Assembly (NCBI RefSeq): GCF_004521915.1
Contig: NZ_SDKD01000012.1
Location: forward strand, 1-64,000
Direction of reading: 5' to 3'
DNA from: Brevibacillus migulae
GTDB lineage: Bacteria; Bacillota; Bacilli; Brevibacillales; Brevibacillaceae
Length of the DNA stretch: 64,000 bases
The stretch's first letter is position 1, and each line of letters starts with the position of its first letter. Positions 1 to 8,608 of the stretch are shown one piece after another. The notes below the pieces were generated by a model, which saw only the letters and a list, made by a program, of their open reading frames with translations, was not told where the DNA came from and made no database searches. The position numbers were made by a program, and so were the translations under genes.

Positions 1-60
1 TTAATTAAACAAACGTGTCTAACTTTTTGGGGTCACTTCAGAAAGGGCAGCTTTTTTTGC

Positions 61-173
61 TGTATCAGAAAGAATATACTTCACGACGAATCAATCTGAT
101 ACACCATGAAAAACGAACGTTAAAGAAGGACTCGATACCTTCTTCGAGCGGGCTTGTAATGAAGTTTTTCTTA
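61..173 (+). repeat. 113-bp dispersed structured repeat, copy A
   Basis: This stretch aligns without gaps to the reverse complement of 42780-42892; by hand count about 89 of 113 positions are identical. Both copies begin with TGTATCAG, which pairs with CTGATACA about 35 bases later. Both then carry the block TAAAGAAGGACTCGA followed by a second short stem (CTCG/CGAG flanked by AAG/CTT) and end in GAAGTTTTTCTTA. The last three bases supply the TAA stop codon of the neighbouring minus-strand gene. It could be a small mobile repeat or a structured RNA. The alignment is seen directly; the function is unknown. Confidence 0.75.
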
Positions 174-683
174 TTTGAGTACAAGTTCAACGGTGATGCG
201 GAGAAGCGGGGGTAAAAAAAGGGAAAGGTAGGCTTCATCGGCGAGGGTCTCCCCCAGTCGTCGCTGCGTGTTGTCCGGATAGTCCAGCTCATCAATGTCC
301 GGTTGCGCACTCGGCAAAGGGGCTGTTCTTCCACAGTCGTAAACGGTCAGCAGTTTAGAATTTTTCCAAGAGCTCGCATACACCAAGTACGCAGTGCCTT
401 CCACGAAATTGTATTGGCAGCTGCCATATGGGCTGAATACATGGATCTCTGTGGAAGAAGGACCTTTCCAACTCTTGCTGGCGGCGAATGTAATGTCAAA
501 GCCGCTTTTCTGCTTCTTCACGCTGGTAACAGTTCCGACAAAGACGGCAGCGGCTCTGTCCATGGCTTCTTTCGCCGTGTCGGGGATGTCACAAGAGCAA
601 GCATGAGCTGTTGACGGGATAAACGACATAGGAACGAGAACAACCATGATCAAAAGCAAGCCGATTTTTAGGATGGAATGCAT
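171..683 (-). CDS. Secreted TIMP/NTR-like protein
   Basis: A 170-residue protein with a clear signal peptide (hydrophobic residues 5-25, cleavage near STAHA) and a mature N-terminus beginning CSC. It continues with alternating hydrophobic strands and further cysteines (PYGSC, YDCGR). This matches the bacterial proteins annotated as tissue-inhibitor-of-metalloproteinase-like (NTR/OB fold), in which the N-terminal Cys-X-Cys is the hallmark. A role in inhibiting proteases is not established for bacterial members. The start is preceded by GAGGTGAT. The C-terminus ends in a hydrophobic stretch and its stop codon lies within repeat copy A, so the natural C-terminus may have been altered by the repeat. 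Confidence 0.65.
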   Translation of the reverse strand: MHSILKIGLLLIMVVLVPMSFIPSTAHACSCDIPDTAKEAMDRAAAVFVGTVTSVKKQKSGFDITFAASKSWKGPSSTEIHVFSPYGSCQYNFVEGTAYLVYASSWKNSKLLTVYDCGRTAPLPSAQPDIDELDYPDNTQRRLGETLADEAYLSLFLPPLLRITVELVLK

Positions 684-748
684 GCTATCACCTCGTTAAG
701 AAGACGAGGATAACAACGAAAACGTTTCCTTTTTATGTAAATTCCCTC

Positions 749-928
749 TTATTGCGACAAGTCCTTCTCTTCCGGCAATTTGTCCCACACCACGATGATC
801 AGCGTGGCGAGTGGGCCAAGCAACAACGATAAGAAAAACCAATTCAGGCCGCTGCGGTTTTTTCCTTGAGCGAGCCCCGCATTGATCAGTGCAAGCGTTC
901 CCCAGCCTACAAAATATTGATTATCCAT
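749..928 (-). CDS. Small membrane protein, 59 aa
   Basis: A short gene encoding a 59-residue protein that begins MDNQYFVGWG. It has one or two hydrophobic segments: residues about 8-20, and a stronger one at about 31-48 containing NWFFLSLLLGPLATLIIVVW. The ribosome binding site GGAGGAAAAACAAA lies directly upstream of the ATG, which is strong support for expression. The segment GLNWFFLSLLLGPLATLIIV resembles small superinfection-immunity or phage-shock-like membrane proteins, but I cannot assign a family with confidence. It lies between two other minus-strand genes and may be cotranscribed with the gene upstream at 950-1324. Confidence 0.65.
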   Translation of the reverse strand: MDNQYFVGWGTLALINAGLAQGKNRSGLNWFFLSLLLGPLATLIIVVWDKLPEEKDLSQ

Positions 929-949
929 TTTGTTTTTCCTCCATGAGAC

Positions 950-1324
950 TTAATGAACATATTCCGCCTGATAAGAATTGGCCCCAGCATGGACGGACAG
1001 CAGGGTGTTCGCGTATCCAACCAGTCTGTTGACCAGTTCTTCTGAGATTTGGTATACCAACGGGCTCACTTCAGGCATGCATAGGGCGGGATCGTCGTAG
1101 ATGATCGTCGTATTGATGAAAACGTCCCGATTGCCGTAAAGATCATAGTGAATGATGACTTTTCCGGCTGCTCCGCCGGTCTGCGGATCTTTATAGCCTG
1201 GCAAAAATACATACCATTCCTCTGCGGTCGCCGAACGGAAATTTTTCGTAAAGGTCAGGCCGCTGATTTCTTCTTCGGCTTTCTTTTTCAACTCGGGGGT
1301 AAGAAGCTGGCGGATCTTGTCCAT
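950..1324 (-). CDS. Conserved hypothetical protein, 124 aa
   Basis: A soluble 124-residue protein starting MDKIRQLLTPEL. It has no signal peptide or membrane segment and no motif I can name. Its composition is that of a small alpha/beta protein with a central strand-rich part (YVFLPGYKD, VIIHYDLYGN, VFINTTIIYD). The start has GGTGAT upstream. The next minus-strand gene upstream is the zinc-ribbon protein at 1392-1661, only about 67 bp away, so the two may be cotranscribed. Function unknown. Confidence 0.6.
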   Translation of the reverse strand: MDKIRQLLTPELKKKAEEEISGLTFTKNFRSATAEEWYVFLPGYKDPQTGGAAGKVIIHYDLYGNRDVFINTTIIYDDPALCMPEVSPLVYQISEELVNRLVGYANTLLSVHAGANSYQAEYVH

Positions 1325-1391
1325 GTTCGATCACCTGGTTGGGGGAGATGGTATTTCCAATTTTAATATGGTTCATTGGGAAAAAGCGTAC

Positions 1392-1661
1392 TCATTCATC
1401 CACCAATCTGCTGATCTCAAGTCCATACCACTGGATGTGGCCACAGCGGGCGCAGGTCAACGTATGCGCTTGGCGATTGGCAAAATCGAGGTTGAAAAAC
1501 GTCAAACCGGCCGTATTTAATAGCTTGTATTGATGATGGAACTTATTGTGCTTGCAATGCGGGCAAAATATTTCCAGGCCGGCCGCTTCGTAGCTTTGCG
1601 GTTCGCGGATTTTCTCTATGTTCTTTCCGAGCAGCTTGAAAAAAAGCTTCACGTTGGACAT
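1392..1661 (-). CDS. Small zinc-ribbon protein
   Basis: An 89-residue protein with two CxxC knuckles, CPHCKHNKF at about residues 33-36 and CARCGH at about 70-73, spaced as in a zinc ribbon. The segment between them (KLLNTAGLTFFNLDFANRQAHTLTC) resembles the DNA-binding domain family found in many Bacillus hypothetical proteins. The N-terminal 30 residues are basic and helical. It probably binds zinc; whether it binds nucleic acid or a protein is unknown. It is the first gene of a minus-strand group with the genes at 950-1324 and 749-928. Confidence 0.65.
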   Translation of the reverse strand: MSNVKLFFKLLGKNIEKIREPQSYEAAGLEIFCPHCKHNKFHHQYKLLNTAGLTFFNLDFANRQAHTLTCARCGHIQWYGLEISRLVDE

Positions 1662-1785
1662 TCATTCACCCACTATCATTTTTCTTTAAGACGCTATGAA
1701 ATCATTTTTGGTAACAAATATATAAATATTTAACTAGATAACGAAACAATCCTTCGATATAATAATTCCTTGTGTTCTACGGCCC

Positions 1786-1808
1786 GATCTTTTTGCAAGA
1801 AAAAGATC
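1786..1808 (+). other. Perfect inverted repeat in the SulP leader
   Basis: GATCTTTTT and AAAAAGATC (9 bp each) flank a 5-base loop, about 30 bases before the SulP start codon. There is no U-tract after it, so it is not a typical terminator. It could be an operator or a 5' mRNA hairpin. A TATAAT-like hexamer lies just upstream at 1758-1763 without a convincing -35 box. Confidence 0.4.
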
Positions 1809-1838
1809 AATAAAAATCAAACCAGAAAAGAGGTAATC

Positions 1839-3290
1839 ATGAACATTACACAATGGAAAACGGAATGGGTGTCCAACATCCGCGGAGATATTTTGTCTGG
1901 GATGACGGTTGCATTGGCGCTGATTCCAGAGGCAATCGCCTTTTCGATCATCGCAGGTGTCGATCCGATGGTGGGGTTGTACGCCTCCTTCTGCATTGCC
2001 TGTGTGATCGCCATCGTCGGGGGAAGACCGGGGATGATCTCGGCGGCTACCGGCGCGATGGCGCTGGTCATGGTGACTTTGGTGAAAGACCATGGCATCG
2101 AGTATTTGTTTGCGGCGACCGTGTTGACGGGGGTGCTGCAAATCATCATGGGTGCGCTGCGGATAGGGAAATTCATCACCTTCATTCCGCATTCAGTGAT
2201 GATTGGTTTTGTGAACGCGCTGGCCATCCTGATCTTCATGGCGCAGCTGCCGCACTTTGTGGGAGAATCATGGGTCATGTACGCCATGGTAGCGGGAACT
2301 TTGCTGATCATCTACACATTGCCCCGCTTTGTAAAAGCAGTTCCGGCGCCGTTGATTGCCATCATCGTTATGACGGCATTGGCGATCTTTACAGGGCTGG
2401 ACATCCGTACAGTAGGAGACATGGGAACAATCACGCAGACGCTGCCTAGCTTCCATCTGCCGGCCGTACCGTTTTCGCTGGAGACATTGTCGATCATTTT
2501 CCCGTATTCCTTCGCCCTCGCACTGGTGGGAATTCTGGAATCGCTCTTGACCGCCACGATCGTGGACGAGATGACCCAGACGAAAAGCAATAAGAATACA
2601 GAGGTAAAAGGACAAGGCATCGCCAATATCGTCACAGGATTTTTTGGCGGCATGGCCGGCTGTGCGATGATCGGACAGTCCGTGATCAATGTGAAGTCGG
2701 GAGGGAGAGGACGACTCTCCGCGTTTGTGGCCGGCAGCTTCTTGCTGTTTTTGATCATGGTCTTGGGCGATGTGGTGACACGCATCCCGATGGCCGCTCT
2801 CGTAGGTGTGATGGTGATGGTATCGATCAGCACCTTTGACTGGCAATCGCTGCGGGATCTGCGCAAGGTGCCGTTGAGCGATTCCATCGTGATGATCACG
2901 ACGGTAGCGATCGTGGTGGCCACGCACGATCTGTCCAAAGGTGTCATCGCCGGTGTGATCATGAGCGCGTTGAATTTCGGCTGGAAAATCGCACGCTTGA
3001 AAACGACCGTCACGCATAACCTGGAGGGAGCGATCGTTTATACGGTTTCCGGCCAACTCTTTTTTGGCACCATGAGTCATTTTGTCGAGCAGTTCGATTT
3101 TGCGAATGACCCTGAGCAGGTCGTCATCGATTTCAGACATTCGCATGTATGGGATCATTCCGCAGTGACGGCAATCGCGAAGGTGCTGCAGCATTATGAA
3201 CAATTGGGCAAGCAAGTGACGATCAAAGGGCTGAACGAAGAAAGCCAATCCTTGATAAACCGGATAGGGCTAAGCGTCTCGGGTCACTAG
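1839..3290 (+). CDS. SulP-family anion transporter with STAS domain
   Basis: A 483-residue integral membrane protein of the SLC26/SulP family. The N-terminal half starts with the typical segment [20 protein letters not shown] and is followed by about ten to twelve membrane segments. The C-terminus (about residues 390-483) is a STAS domain with the core [16 protein letters not shown]. Members carry sulfate, bicarbonate or other anions into the cell; the substrate cannot be read from sequence. The length is close to that of short bacterial SulP proteins such as B. subtilis YbaR. I chose the ATG at 1839, preceded by AAAGAGG, rather than an in-frame upstream codon at 1770 that has no ribosome binding site. 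A strong terminator follows, so this is a single-gene unit. Confidence 0.9.
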   Translation: MNITQWKTEWVSNIRGDILSGMTVALALIPEAIAFSIIAGVDPMVGLYASFCIACVIAIVGGRPGMISAATGAMALVMVTLVKDHGIEYLFAATVLTGVLQIIMGALRIGKFITFIPHSVMIGFVNALAILIFMAQLPHFVGESWVMYAMVAGTLLIIYTLPRFVKAVPAPLIAIIVMTALAIFTGLDIRTVGDMGTITQTLPSFHLPAVPFSLETLSIIFPYSFALALVGILESLLTATIVDEMTQTKSNKNTEVKGQGIANIVTGFFGGMAGCAMIGQSVINVKSGGRGRLSAFVAGSFLLFLIMVLGDVVTRIPMAALVGVMVMVSISTFDWQSLRDLRKVPLSDSIVMITTVAIVVATHDLSKGVIAGVIMSALNFGWKIARLKTTVTHNLEGAIVYTVSGQLFFGTMSHFVEQFDFANDPEQVVIDFRHSHVWDHSAVTAIAKVLQHYEQLGKQVTIKGLNEESQSLINRIGLSVSGH

Positions 3291-3312
3291 GCGAATCGAA
3301 ACGACGATAAGG

Positions 3313-3361
3313 AAAAGGTCTTGATGAGCGGGGATGGCTGCGCTGATCAGGACCTTTTTTT
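3313..3361 (+). terminator. Terminator after the SulP gene
   Basis: AAAAGGTC and GACCTTTTTTT pair around an inner stem (TGATGAGCG with CGCTGATCA), followed by a run of seven Ts. This is a typical intrinsic terminator about 20 bp after the stop codon. Confidence 0.8.
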
Positions 3362-3518
3362 GAGCGGATGTTGAGTAACCCATGCAGCGAGGCACGCAAA
3401 CAGCGCGACCGCTGGATTGCGGCTGTTTTCCAAAGCAGACTGGTTCCAGTGGAAACGACTTTCTGATATGTTTTGATAAAGGGACTGCCTGACTCATCGA
3501 CAGAGGGAAAGGGAATGT

Positions 3519-4655
3519 ATGACGTATACCATGGTTCATCTAGGGGAGATAACAATCAATGCGGATTCACGCCGCAAGCCATTGAACGAAAGGCAAAGGG
3601 CAGCGATCAGCAAGGAAAAGCGTTATCCGTATATCGGTGCGAACAATATCATCGACTACGTGGATGAGTATCTGTTTGATGAAAAAATTCTTTGTGTGGC
3701 GGAAGACGGGGGATATTGGGGCGCCGGGGAGCATTGTGCGTTTCTGTATGAGGGCAAATGCTGGGTGAATAACCATGCTCACGTACTGTTGGAGACGAGC
3801 CATGCCAAGCTGGAATATGTGAGGTTTTATCTCAATCATGCCGATTTATCCAGCCATATTACCGGTACCACCAGAGGAAAATTGACCAAGGCGGATCTAG
3901 AGCGAATCATCCTTCCGCTGCCATCGATACCCGAGCAGGAAAAGCTGGTCGCCATTTTCCAAGAAGCGGATGATCTGATCAACAAGCGGAAAGAAGCGCT
4001 GCTTTTGCAAGATCAGCTGCTGCAATCGTATTTTCATGAGCGCTTCGGGGATCTTGTCCAAAACCCCAAAAGCTTTGAAATCTTCCCGCTGCAGGAGCTA
4101 TGCGACGTGAGGGATGGCACCCACGAATCACCTCGGTACGTGCAGGCTGGCTATCCGCTTATTACGTCACGGAATCTGGCGGGAGGAGACATCGATTTTC
4201 GCGGGGCAAAATGCATCAGCGAGAAAGATTTCCACGAGATCAACAAACGCTCGAAGGTGGATCGGGGAGATATATTGCTGCCGATGATCGGGACGATTGG
4301 CAATCCGGTGCTTGTACAGACTGATGCTGCGTTTGCCATCAAAAATGTGGCGCTGCTGAAGTTTCCGGATCAGGGGCGGATCACCAATCGCTATATGAAG
4401 GGTGTTCTCGATTCACATTATTTCACCAATTGGGTGGAAAAGGTCCATCGCGGGGGGACGCAGCGCTTCATCTCATTGGGCGATCTGCGGGCGATGCCGA
4501 TTCCGCTGCCTCCCCTCCGTGAACAGATGGCTTTTGGGCAGCTGGCCGAGCATATCGAACGGCAGAAACGGATGATGCAAGCGCAGCTGACCGCCTTGGA
4601 GGAACAGGCGCAGAGTATCCGTCACTGCGCTTTTCAAGGGAAGCTAACCGGATAA
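3519..4655 (+). CDS. Orphan type I restriction specificity subunit (HsdS-like)
   Basis: A 378-residue protein with the two-repeat design of type I S subunits. The first target-recognition domain spans about residues 1-130. It is followed by a conserved helical spacer (LPLPSIPEQEKLVAIFQEAD with ALLLQDQLLQSYFHERFGDL). A second recognition domain covers about 180-320, and a second conserved helix (PLPPLREQMAFGQLAEHIER) runs to the C-terminal FQGKLTG. S subunits set the DNA sequence recognised by an HsdM2S methylase or HsdR2M2S nuclease. No hsdM or hsdR is adjacent: the neighbours are SulP and OppA, and terminators isolate the gene. It may be a remnant, a swappable specificity gene, or a partner of an HsdM encoded elsewhere. 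The ribosome binding site GAGGGAAAGGG is good. Confidence 0.85.
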   Translation: MTYTMVHLGEITINADSRRKPLNERQRAAISKEKRYPYIGANNIIDYVDEYLFDEKILCVAEDGGYWGAGEHCAFLYEGKCWVNNHAHVLLETSHAKLEYVRFYLNHADLSSHITGTTRGKLTKADLERIILPLPSIPEQEKLVAIFQEADDLINKRKEALLLQDQLLQSYFHERFGDLVQNPKSFEIFPLQELCDVRDGTHESPRYVQAGYPLITSRNLAGGDIDFRGAKCISEKDFHEINKRSKVDRGDILLPMIGTIGNPVLVQTDAAFAIKNVALLKFPDQGRITNRYMKGVLDSHYFTNWVEKVHRGGTQRFISLGDLRAMPIPLPPLREQMAFGQLAEHIERQKRMMQAQLTALEEQAQSIRHCAFQGKLTG

Positions 4656-4663
4656 ATAGGCAA

Positions 4664-4695
4664 AGGCTTGGGGAATCCAAGCCTCTATTTATTTG
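4664..4695 (+). terminator. Terminator after the HsdS-like gene
   Basis: AGGCTTGG and CCAAGCCT form a stem with a short loop, followed by a T-rich tract (CTATTTATTTG). Confidence 0.75.
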
Positions 4696-4829
4696 TGTTT
4701 ATCTTTTTGGTAATTGTATTAATTTTCATAAAAATCTGTCAAATATAATCAAATCTTTGCAAAACCCATTACGCGCTGGTTCGAAACGAAGTATAGTAAT
4801 AACCAGAAAAGAAAAGGGGGAATATGGAA

Positions 4830-6467
4830 ATGAGGAAAGGCTTGTTTGTTGCAGTCAGTTCGCTTGTTGTTTTCGGAACGGCATTGTCAGGATGCGCGAG
4901 TCAGCAGGCTAATCAGCCGCCAGGGAATCAGACCTCCGAACAGACCGCACCCCAGGCATCAGGAGAGCCCCAAGTGCTTCGGCTGAATTTACACTCTGAG
5001 CCACCCACTGCCGATCCGGGGCTAGCCGAGGATACCACTTCCGGAGCGGTCGTGCGGGCCACTTTTGATGGATTGACGCGAACCGGGGAGGATGGAAAGC
5101 CGCACGAATCGGCAGCCGAAAAGGTGGAGATATCCCCAGATCTGCTAACCTATACATTCACGATCCGGGAAGCCAAATGGAGCAACGGCGATCCGGTCAC
5201 TGCCCAAGATTTTGAATATGCATGGAAACGGGCGCTCGACCCGAAAACGGCCTCCAACTATGCATATCAGCTGTATTTCATTAAAAATGGTGAGAAGTTC
5301 AACAAAGGCGAAGCGACGATGGATGATGTCGGCGTGAAGGCCCTGAACGATAAGACCCTCCAGGTAGTCCTAGAAAATCCAACTCCGTTCTTCCTCGAAC
5401 TCACTTCTTTCTATACCTATTATCCCGTGCACAAAAAAACCGTAGAAGCCAATCCGCAGTGGGCAGCCGAAGCCAAGACCCATATCGGCAATGGGCCGTT
5501 CAAAATGACAGAATGGGTCCATAAGAGCAAGATGGTCCTCGAAAAAAATGAAAACTACTGGGATCAGGAGAAAGTGAAGCTTGACCGGATTGAATTCTCC
5601 ATGGTGGAGGATGAAAATACTGAGTTAGCCATGTTTGAAAATGGGGAAATCGACTGGGCGGGCGCACCGCTGAGCGCATTGCCGACCGACGCGATCCCGG
5701 CCTTGAAGGATTCCGGCAGAATGGTCACGATTCCGATCGCTGGAACCTATTTATATAAATTCAATACGGAAAAACCGCCGTTTACTAATGAGAAGATTCG
5801 CAAAGCATTCGTCTATGCGATTAACCGGCAGGCCATCATCGATAATGTGACCCAAGCCAACCAAGAACCGGCGCTTGGATTCATCCCGACGTCCACTTCG
5901 GTAGGCAATGCCGCTTTCTACAAAGATAACGACATCGAGACGGCCAAGAAGCTGCTGGCTGAGGGTATGAAAGAGCTGGGCATCAGCAAGCTGCCGCCAA
6001 TCGGCATCTCCTTCAATACGTCAGAGGCGCATAAGAAAATTGCGGAAGCTGTACAGGATCAATGGAAAAAGGCATTCGGAGCAGAGATCAAGCTGGAAAA
6101 CAAGGAATGGAAGGTATATATCGAGGACCTGCATTCCGGGAACTTCCAGGTTGGCCGGATGGGCTGGCTGGCCGATTATAATGATCCGCTCACGTTCCTC
6201 GACCTGTTCAAGGATAAAGAGGGCGGTAACAACGATACACGCTGGGAAAACCCGCAGTACAAGGACTTTCTTAACAAGTCTGCGGTCGAGCAGGATCCCG
6301 AAAAACGAAAACAGCTGCTCGCTCAAGCCGAACAAATTTTAATGGCAGACATGCCGATCGCGCCCATCTACTACTACACGCAATCCTGGGTCAAAAAGGA
6401 CAATGTGAAAGGCGTCTTTGTGGATGGTCTTGGACACGTCGATTACAAATGGGCCTATCTTGAATAA
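4830..6467 (+). CDS. Oligopeptide ABC transporter substrate-binding lipoprotein (OppA/DppE-like)
   Basis: A 545-residue extracellular lipoprotein of the SBP_bac_5 family. The signal peptide ends in the lipobox ALSGC with Cys22 as the lipidation site. The mature protein begins with a polar Q/N/P linker and then shows OppA hallmarks: LNLHSEPPTADPGLAED, the region ATFDGLTRTGEDGK, and KFNTEKPPFTNEKIRKAF. It should capture peptides at the outer face of the membrane and deliver them to an Opp-type permease. No permease or ATPase genes flank it, so it depends on components encoded elsewhere. The ATG at 4824 is only three bases from the AAGGGGG ribosome binding site, while the in-frame ATG at 4830 has ideal spacing, so I use the latter. 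A terminator follows. Confidence 0.9.
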   Translation: MRKGLFVAVSSLVVFGTALSGCASQQANQPPGNQTSEQTAPQASGEPQVLRLNLHSEPPTADPGLAEDTTSGAVVRATFDGLTRTGEDGKPHESAAEKVEISPDLLTYTFTIREAKWSNGDPVTAQDFEYAWKRALDPKTASNYAYQLYFIKNGEKFNKGEATMDDVGVKALNDKTLQVVLENPTPFFLELTSFYTYYPVHKKTVEANPQWAAEAKTHIGNGPFKMTEWVHKSKMVLEKNENYWDQEKVKLDRIEFSMVEDENTELAMFENGEIDWAGAPLSALPTDAIPALKDSGRMVTIPIAGTYLYKFNTEKPPFTNEKIRKAFVYAINRQAIIDNVTQANQEPALGFIPTSTSVGNAAFYKDNDIETAKKLLAEGMKELGISKLPPIGISFNTSEAHKKIAEAVQDQWKKAFGAEIKLENKEWKVYIEDLHSGNFQVGRMGWLADYNDPLTFLDLFKDKEGGNNDTRWENPQYKDFLNKSAVEQDPEKRKQLLAQAEQILMADMPIAPIYYYTQSWVKKDNVKGVFVDGLGHVDYKWAYLE

Positions 6468-6486
6468 CGATTGGCTCGATCGGATG

Positions 6487-6526
6487 GCCACTGGGCAGGA
6501 GGATTTTTGCCCAGTGGTTTTTTCTT
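6487..6526 (+). terminator. Terminator after the OppA-like gene
   Basis: GCCACTGGGC pairs with GCCCAGTGG, followed by TTTTTTCTT. A strong intrinsic terminator. Confidence 0.85.
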
Positions 6527-6665
6527 GCACACATAGGAGCAACCGTCTTGAAACTCTCTGGCTGGCATGACTTGGAGAGTTCTGCCAGTTATAATAATAA
6601 AAAGAAGCTAACAAGCATCCATACATAATCGATTCTATTCCTCAATGAAAAGGGGTTGTACAGGC

Positions 6666-7355
6666 ATGGAAATCTTGTTCCACGGTCATTCTTGCATCCA
6701 AATTACAGAAGGGGAGCACTCCTTAATCATCGATCCGTTTCTCAATGGGAACCCGGTCGCTGTCACTAAACCGGAGGATGTGCGTGTTCAGCACATCCTG
6801 TTAACGCATGGACATGGCGATCATATTGGAGATGCGGTGCAAATTGCGAAGCAAAACGACGCAACCATCATTTCGATCGTAGAGTTGGCAAGCTATCTGG
6901 GCTGGCAAGGCGCCAAGACAGTCGGCATCAACCTCGGAGGCTCTTATGCACTGCCGATAGGCCGGGTGAAAATGACGCATGCGTTCCACAGCTCGGCAGT
7001 CACGACAGATGAGGATCAAAACATTGTCTATCTTGGCATGCCCGGCGGCTTCTTGCTCGAAATCGGCGGCAAAACGATTTATCATGCCGGAGATACCGGA
7101 CTGTTCGGCGACATGAAAATGCTTGGCGAGCTGAACCAGATCGACCTGGCATTCCTGCCGATCGGCGATCACTACACCATGGGACCAAAAGATGCAGTGA
7201 TCGCGGCACAGTGGTTGAATGCGAAGCATGTCGTGCCGATCCATTTCAATACATTCCCGCCGATCAAACAGGATGGAGAGCAGTTTGTAGCGGCATTGGC
7301 CGAAAAGAACATCAAAGGAACCGTTGTAAAGCCAGGGGAAAGCATCACCCTGTAA
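6666..7355 (+). CDS. UPF0173 metal-dependent hydrolase (MBL fold)
   Basis: A 229-residue cytosolic metallo-beta-lactamase-fold protein. The first metal motif is THGHGDH at residues 48-54. Further ligands are visible in AFHSS (about residue 106), the GDTGLFGDM segment (about 144), and the terminal HFNT. The length and the start MEILFHGHSC match the UPF0173 family (B. subtilis YtkL type), whose substrate is not firmly known. The in-frame ATG at 6645 would add seven residues absent from the family; the ATG at 6666 has AGGGG about 10 bases upstream. The VOC gene follows after 16 bp, suggesting cotranscription. Confidence 0.88.
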   Translation: MEILFHGHSCIQITEGEHSLIIDPFLNGNPVAVTKPEDVRVQHILLTHGHGDHIGDAVQIAKQNDATIISIVELASYLGWQGAKTVGINLGGSYALPIGRVKMTHAFHSSAVTTDEDQNIVYLGMPGGFLLEIGGKTIYHAGDTGLFGDMKMLGELNQIDLAFLPIGDHYTMGPKDAVIAAQWLNAKHVVPIHFNTFPPIKQDGEQFVAALAEKNIKGTVVKPGESITL

Positions 7356-7371
7356 GCCATGATAGATAGGG

Positions 7372-7770
7372 ATGGGGAGTATGCATATTGATCGATTGGA
7401 CCATCTCGTGCTGACAGTAGCAAACATCGAAGAGACTTGTGCCTTTTATACGCGAGTTCTCGGGATGGAAGTGGTCCGATTTGGAGAAAATCGGGTGGCT
7501 TTGCAATTTGGGGAACAAAAAATCAATTTGCATCAGAGCGGCCATGAGTTTGAGCCAAAAGCGGGTCGCGTGATGCCAGGCTCGGCTGATTTATGCTTTC
7601 TGACAAGCGTGCCGATCGATGAGGTCGTAAAGCATCTGGAGGAGAGTGGTGTGCAGATTCTGGAAGGGCCTGTTCCGCGGACTGGGGCGACTGGGAAAAT
7701 CCTTTCTGTCTATCTGCGCGATCCAGATGAAAATTTGATTGAAATCTCCAATCCTCTGGAAGGACGTTAA
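7372..7770 (+). CDS. VOC-family (glyoxalase/dioxygenase superfamily) protein
   Basis: About 130 residues with the paired beta-alpha-beta-beta-beta modules of the vicinal oxygen chelate fold. The first module is IDRLDHLVLTVANIEETCAF, and the last strand has VYLRDPDENLIEIS, where the Glu of LIEIS and the His of DHLV are the usual metal ligands. Close relatives are annotated as VOC proteins or glyoxalases; the reaction is not predictable. A second in-frame ATG at 7381 is equally plausible as the start. The gene sits between the MBL hydrolase and the Nudix gene with very short gaps, so the three may be one operon. Confidence 0.85.
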   Translation: MGSMHIDRLDHLVLTVANIEETCAFYTRVLGMEVVRFGENRVALQFGEQKINLHQSGHEFEPKAGRVMPGSADLCFLTSVPIDEVVKHLEESGVQILEGPVPRTGATGKILSVYLRDPDENLIEISNPLEGR

Positions 7771-7812
7771 CTTCCGGGAGTGGTTCAGCAATGTGTCGGG
7801 AGGCAAAAAGGA

Positions 7813-8454
7813 ATGGCGGAAGCGAACGAGGACAGAAAGCAAACGGATATCATGAATAAGCTGAAGCTGCATCGTCCAGGCATTCTCGGAGAGCAGCAAT
7901 TCAAGAAAAATGCCGTTCTTGTGCCGCTGGTAACTACAGAGGAAGGAAAAACGGCTGTCCTGTTCACAAAAAGGGCAGCCAGTTTGCGTCGACAAGCGGG
8001 AGAAATCTGTTTTCCAGGCGGGCATTGGGAAGAGGATGATCGGACCGAATGGAATACAGCCTTGCGTGAAACGGTTGAGGAGCTGCGCGTTTCCCCAGAA
8101 TCCATCGAGCATGTGGGGGATCTGGATATCTTCGTCACGCCTGCGGGGCTGATCATTTATCCGTTTGTAGGGAAAGTGACTGTCGCAGAGCCGATTCGTC
8201 CCAATCCCGATGAGGTGGACAGCTTTTTTACGGTTGATCTGGAGACGCTTTTGGCCATCCAGCCGCGCATCCATCATACGCGGCTCAAGGTGGAGCCCTC
8301 GGAGGACTTTCCGTACCATCTCGTGCCCAATGGTGAACAGTATCAATGGCGGACAGGTACGTTCCCTCAATATTTTTACGAGGTAGACGGACATGTCATC
8401 TGGGGATTGACGGCGAGAATCCTGTCCCACTTCTTGGACGTGATTCGCAGCTAG
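7813..8454 (+). CDS. Nudix hydrolase, probable CoA pyrophosphatase
   Basis: A 213-residue Nudix protein. The segment VLFTKRAASLRRQAGEICFP followed by GGHWEEDD resembles the UPF0035 signature typical of CoA-hydrolysing Nudix enzymes. The Nudix helix ends ALRETVEELRV; the box is slightly divergent, since the Glu expected upstream of the REXXEE core is not at its canonical position. The expected reaction is cleavage of CoA to phosphopantetheine and adenosine 3',5'-bisphosphate. I chose the ATG at 7813 because GGGAGG sits nine bases upstream; the in-frame GTG at 7780 has no such site. A terminator follows. Confidence 0.82.
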   Translation: MAEANEDRKQTDIMNKLKLHRPGILGEQQFKKNAVLVPLVTTEEGKTAVLFTKRAASLRRQAGEICFPGGHWEEDDRTEWNTALRETVEELRVSPESIEHVGDLDIFVTPAGLIIYPFVGKVTVAEPIRPNPDEVDSFFTVDLETLLAIQPRIHHTRLKVEPSEDFPYHLVPNGEQYQWRTGTFPQYFYEVDGHVIWGLTARILSHFLDVIRS

Positions 8455-8513
8455 GGCCGGGTAGCAGAAGTCTGCTCATTTGAATGAATAATGAGGAAGG
8501 AAATCGGAGAAAA

Positions 8514-8542
8514 CAGAGGGGGAATCCCCTCTGAATTTTTTC
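8514..8542 (+). terminator. Terminator after the Nudix gene
   Basis: CAGAGGGG and CCCCTCTG pair around a short loop and are followed by AATTTTTTCT. Confidence 0.8.
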
Positions 8543-8544
8543 TC

Positions 8545-8573
8545 TTGCATACGTTAGGGGGGTATAGTATTAT
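8545..8573 (+). promoter_or_regulatory. copZ promoter with a CsoR-like operator in the spacer
   Basis: TTGCAT (8545-8550), 17 bases, then TATTAT (8568-8573) form a good vegetative promoter. The spacer contains ATACGTTAGGGGGGTATAGT, which resembles the G-tract pseudo-palindromes (TACCC...GGGTA type) bound by the copper-sensing repressor CsoR. A repressor bound there would block RNA polymerase until Cu(I) releases it. The motifs are visible; the regulator assignment is an inference, and no csoR gene is in the window. Confidence 0.65.
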
Positions 8574-8608
8574 AAAGATGTAAACCATATGGAAAGGTGA
8601 GATCAACC

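Noticed and set aside
2268..3248. 326-codon minus-strand frame opposite the SulP gene
   Set aside because: Histidine- and arginine-rich shadow of the transporter; no start signal.
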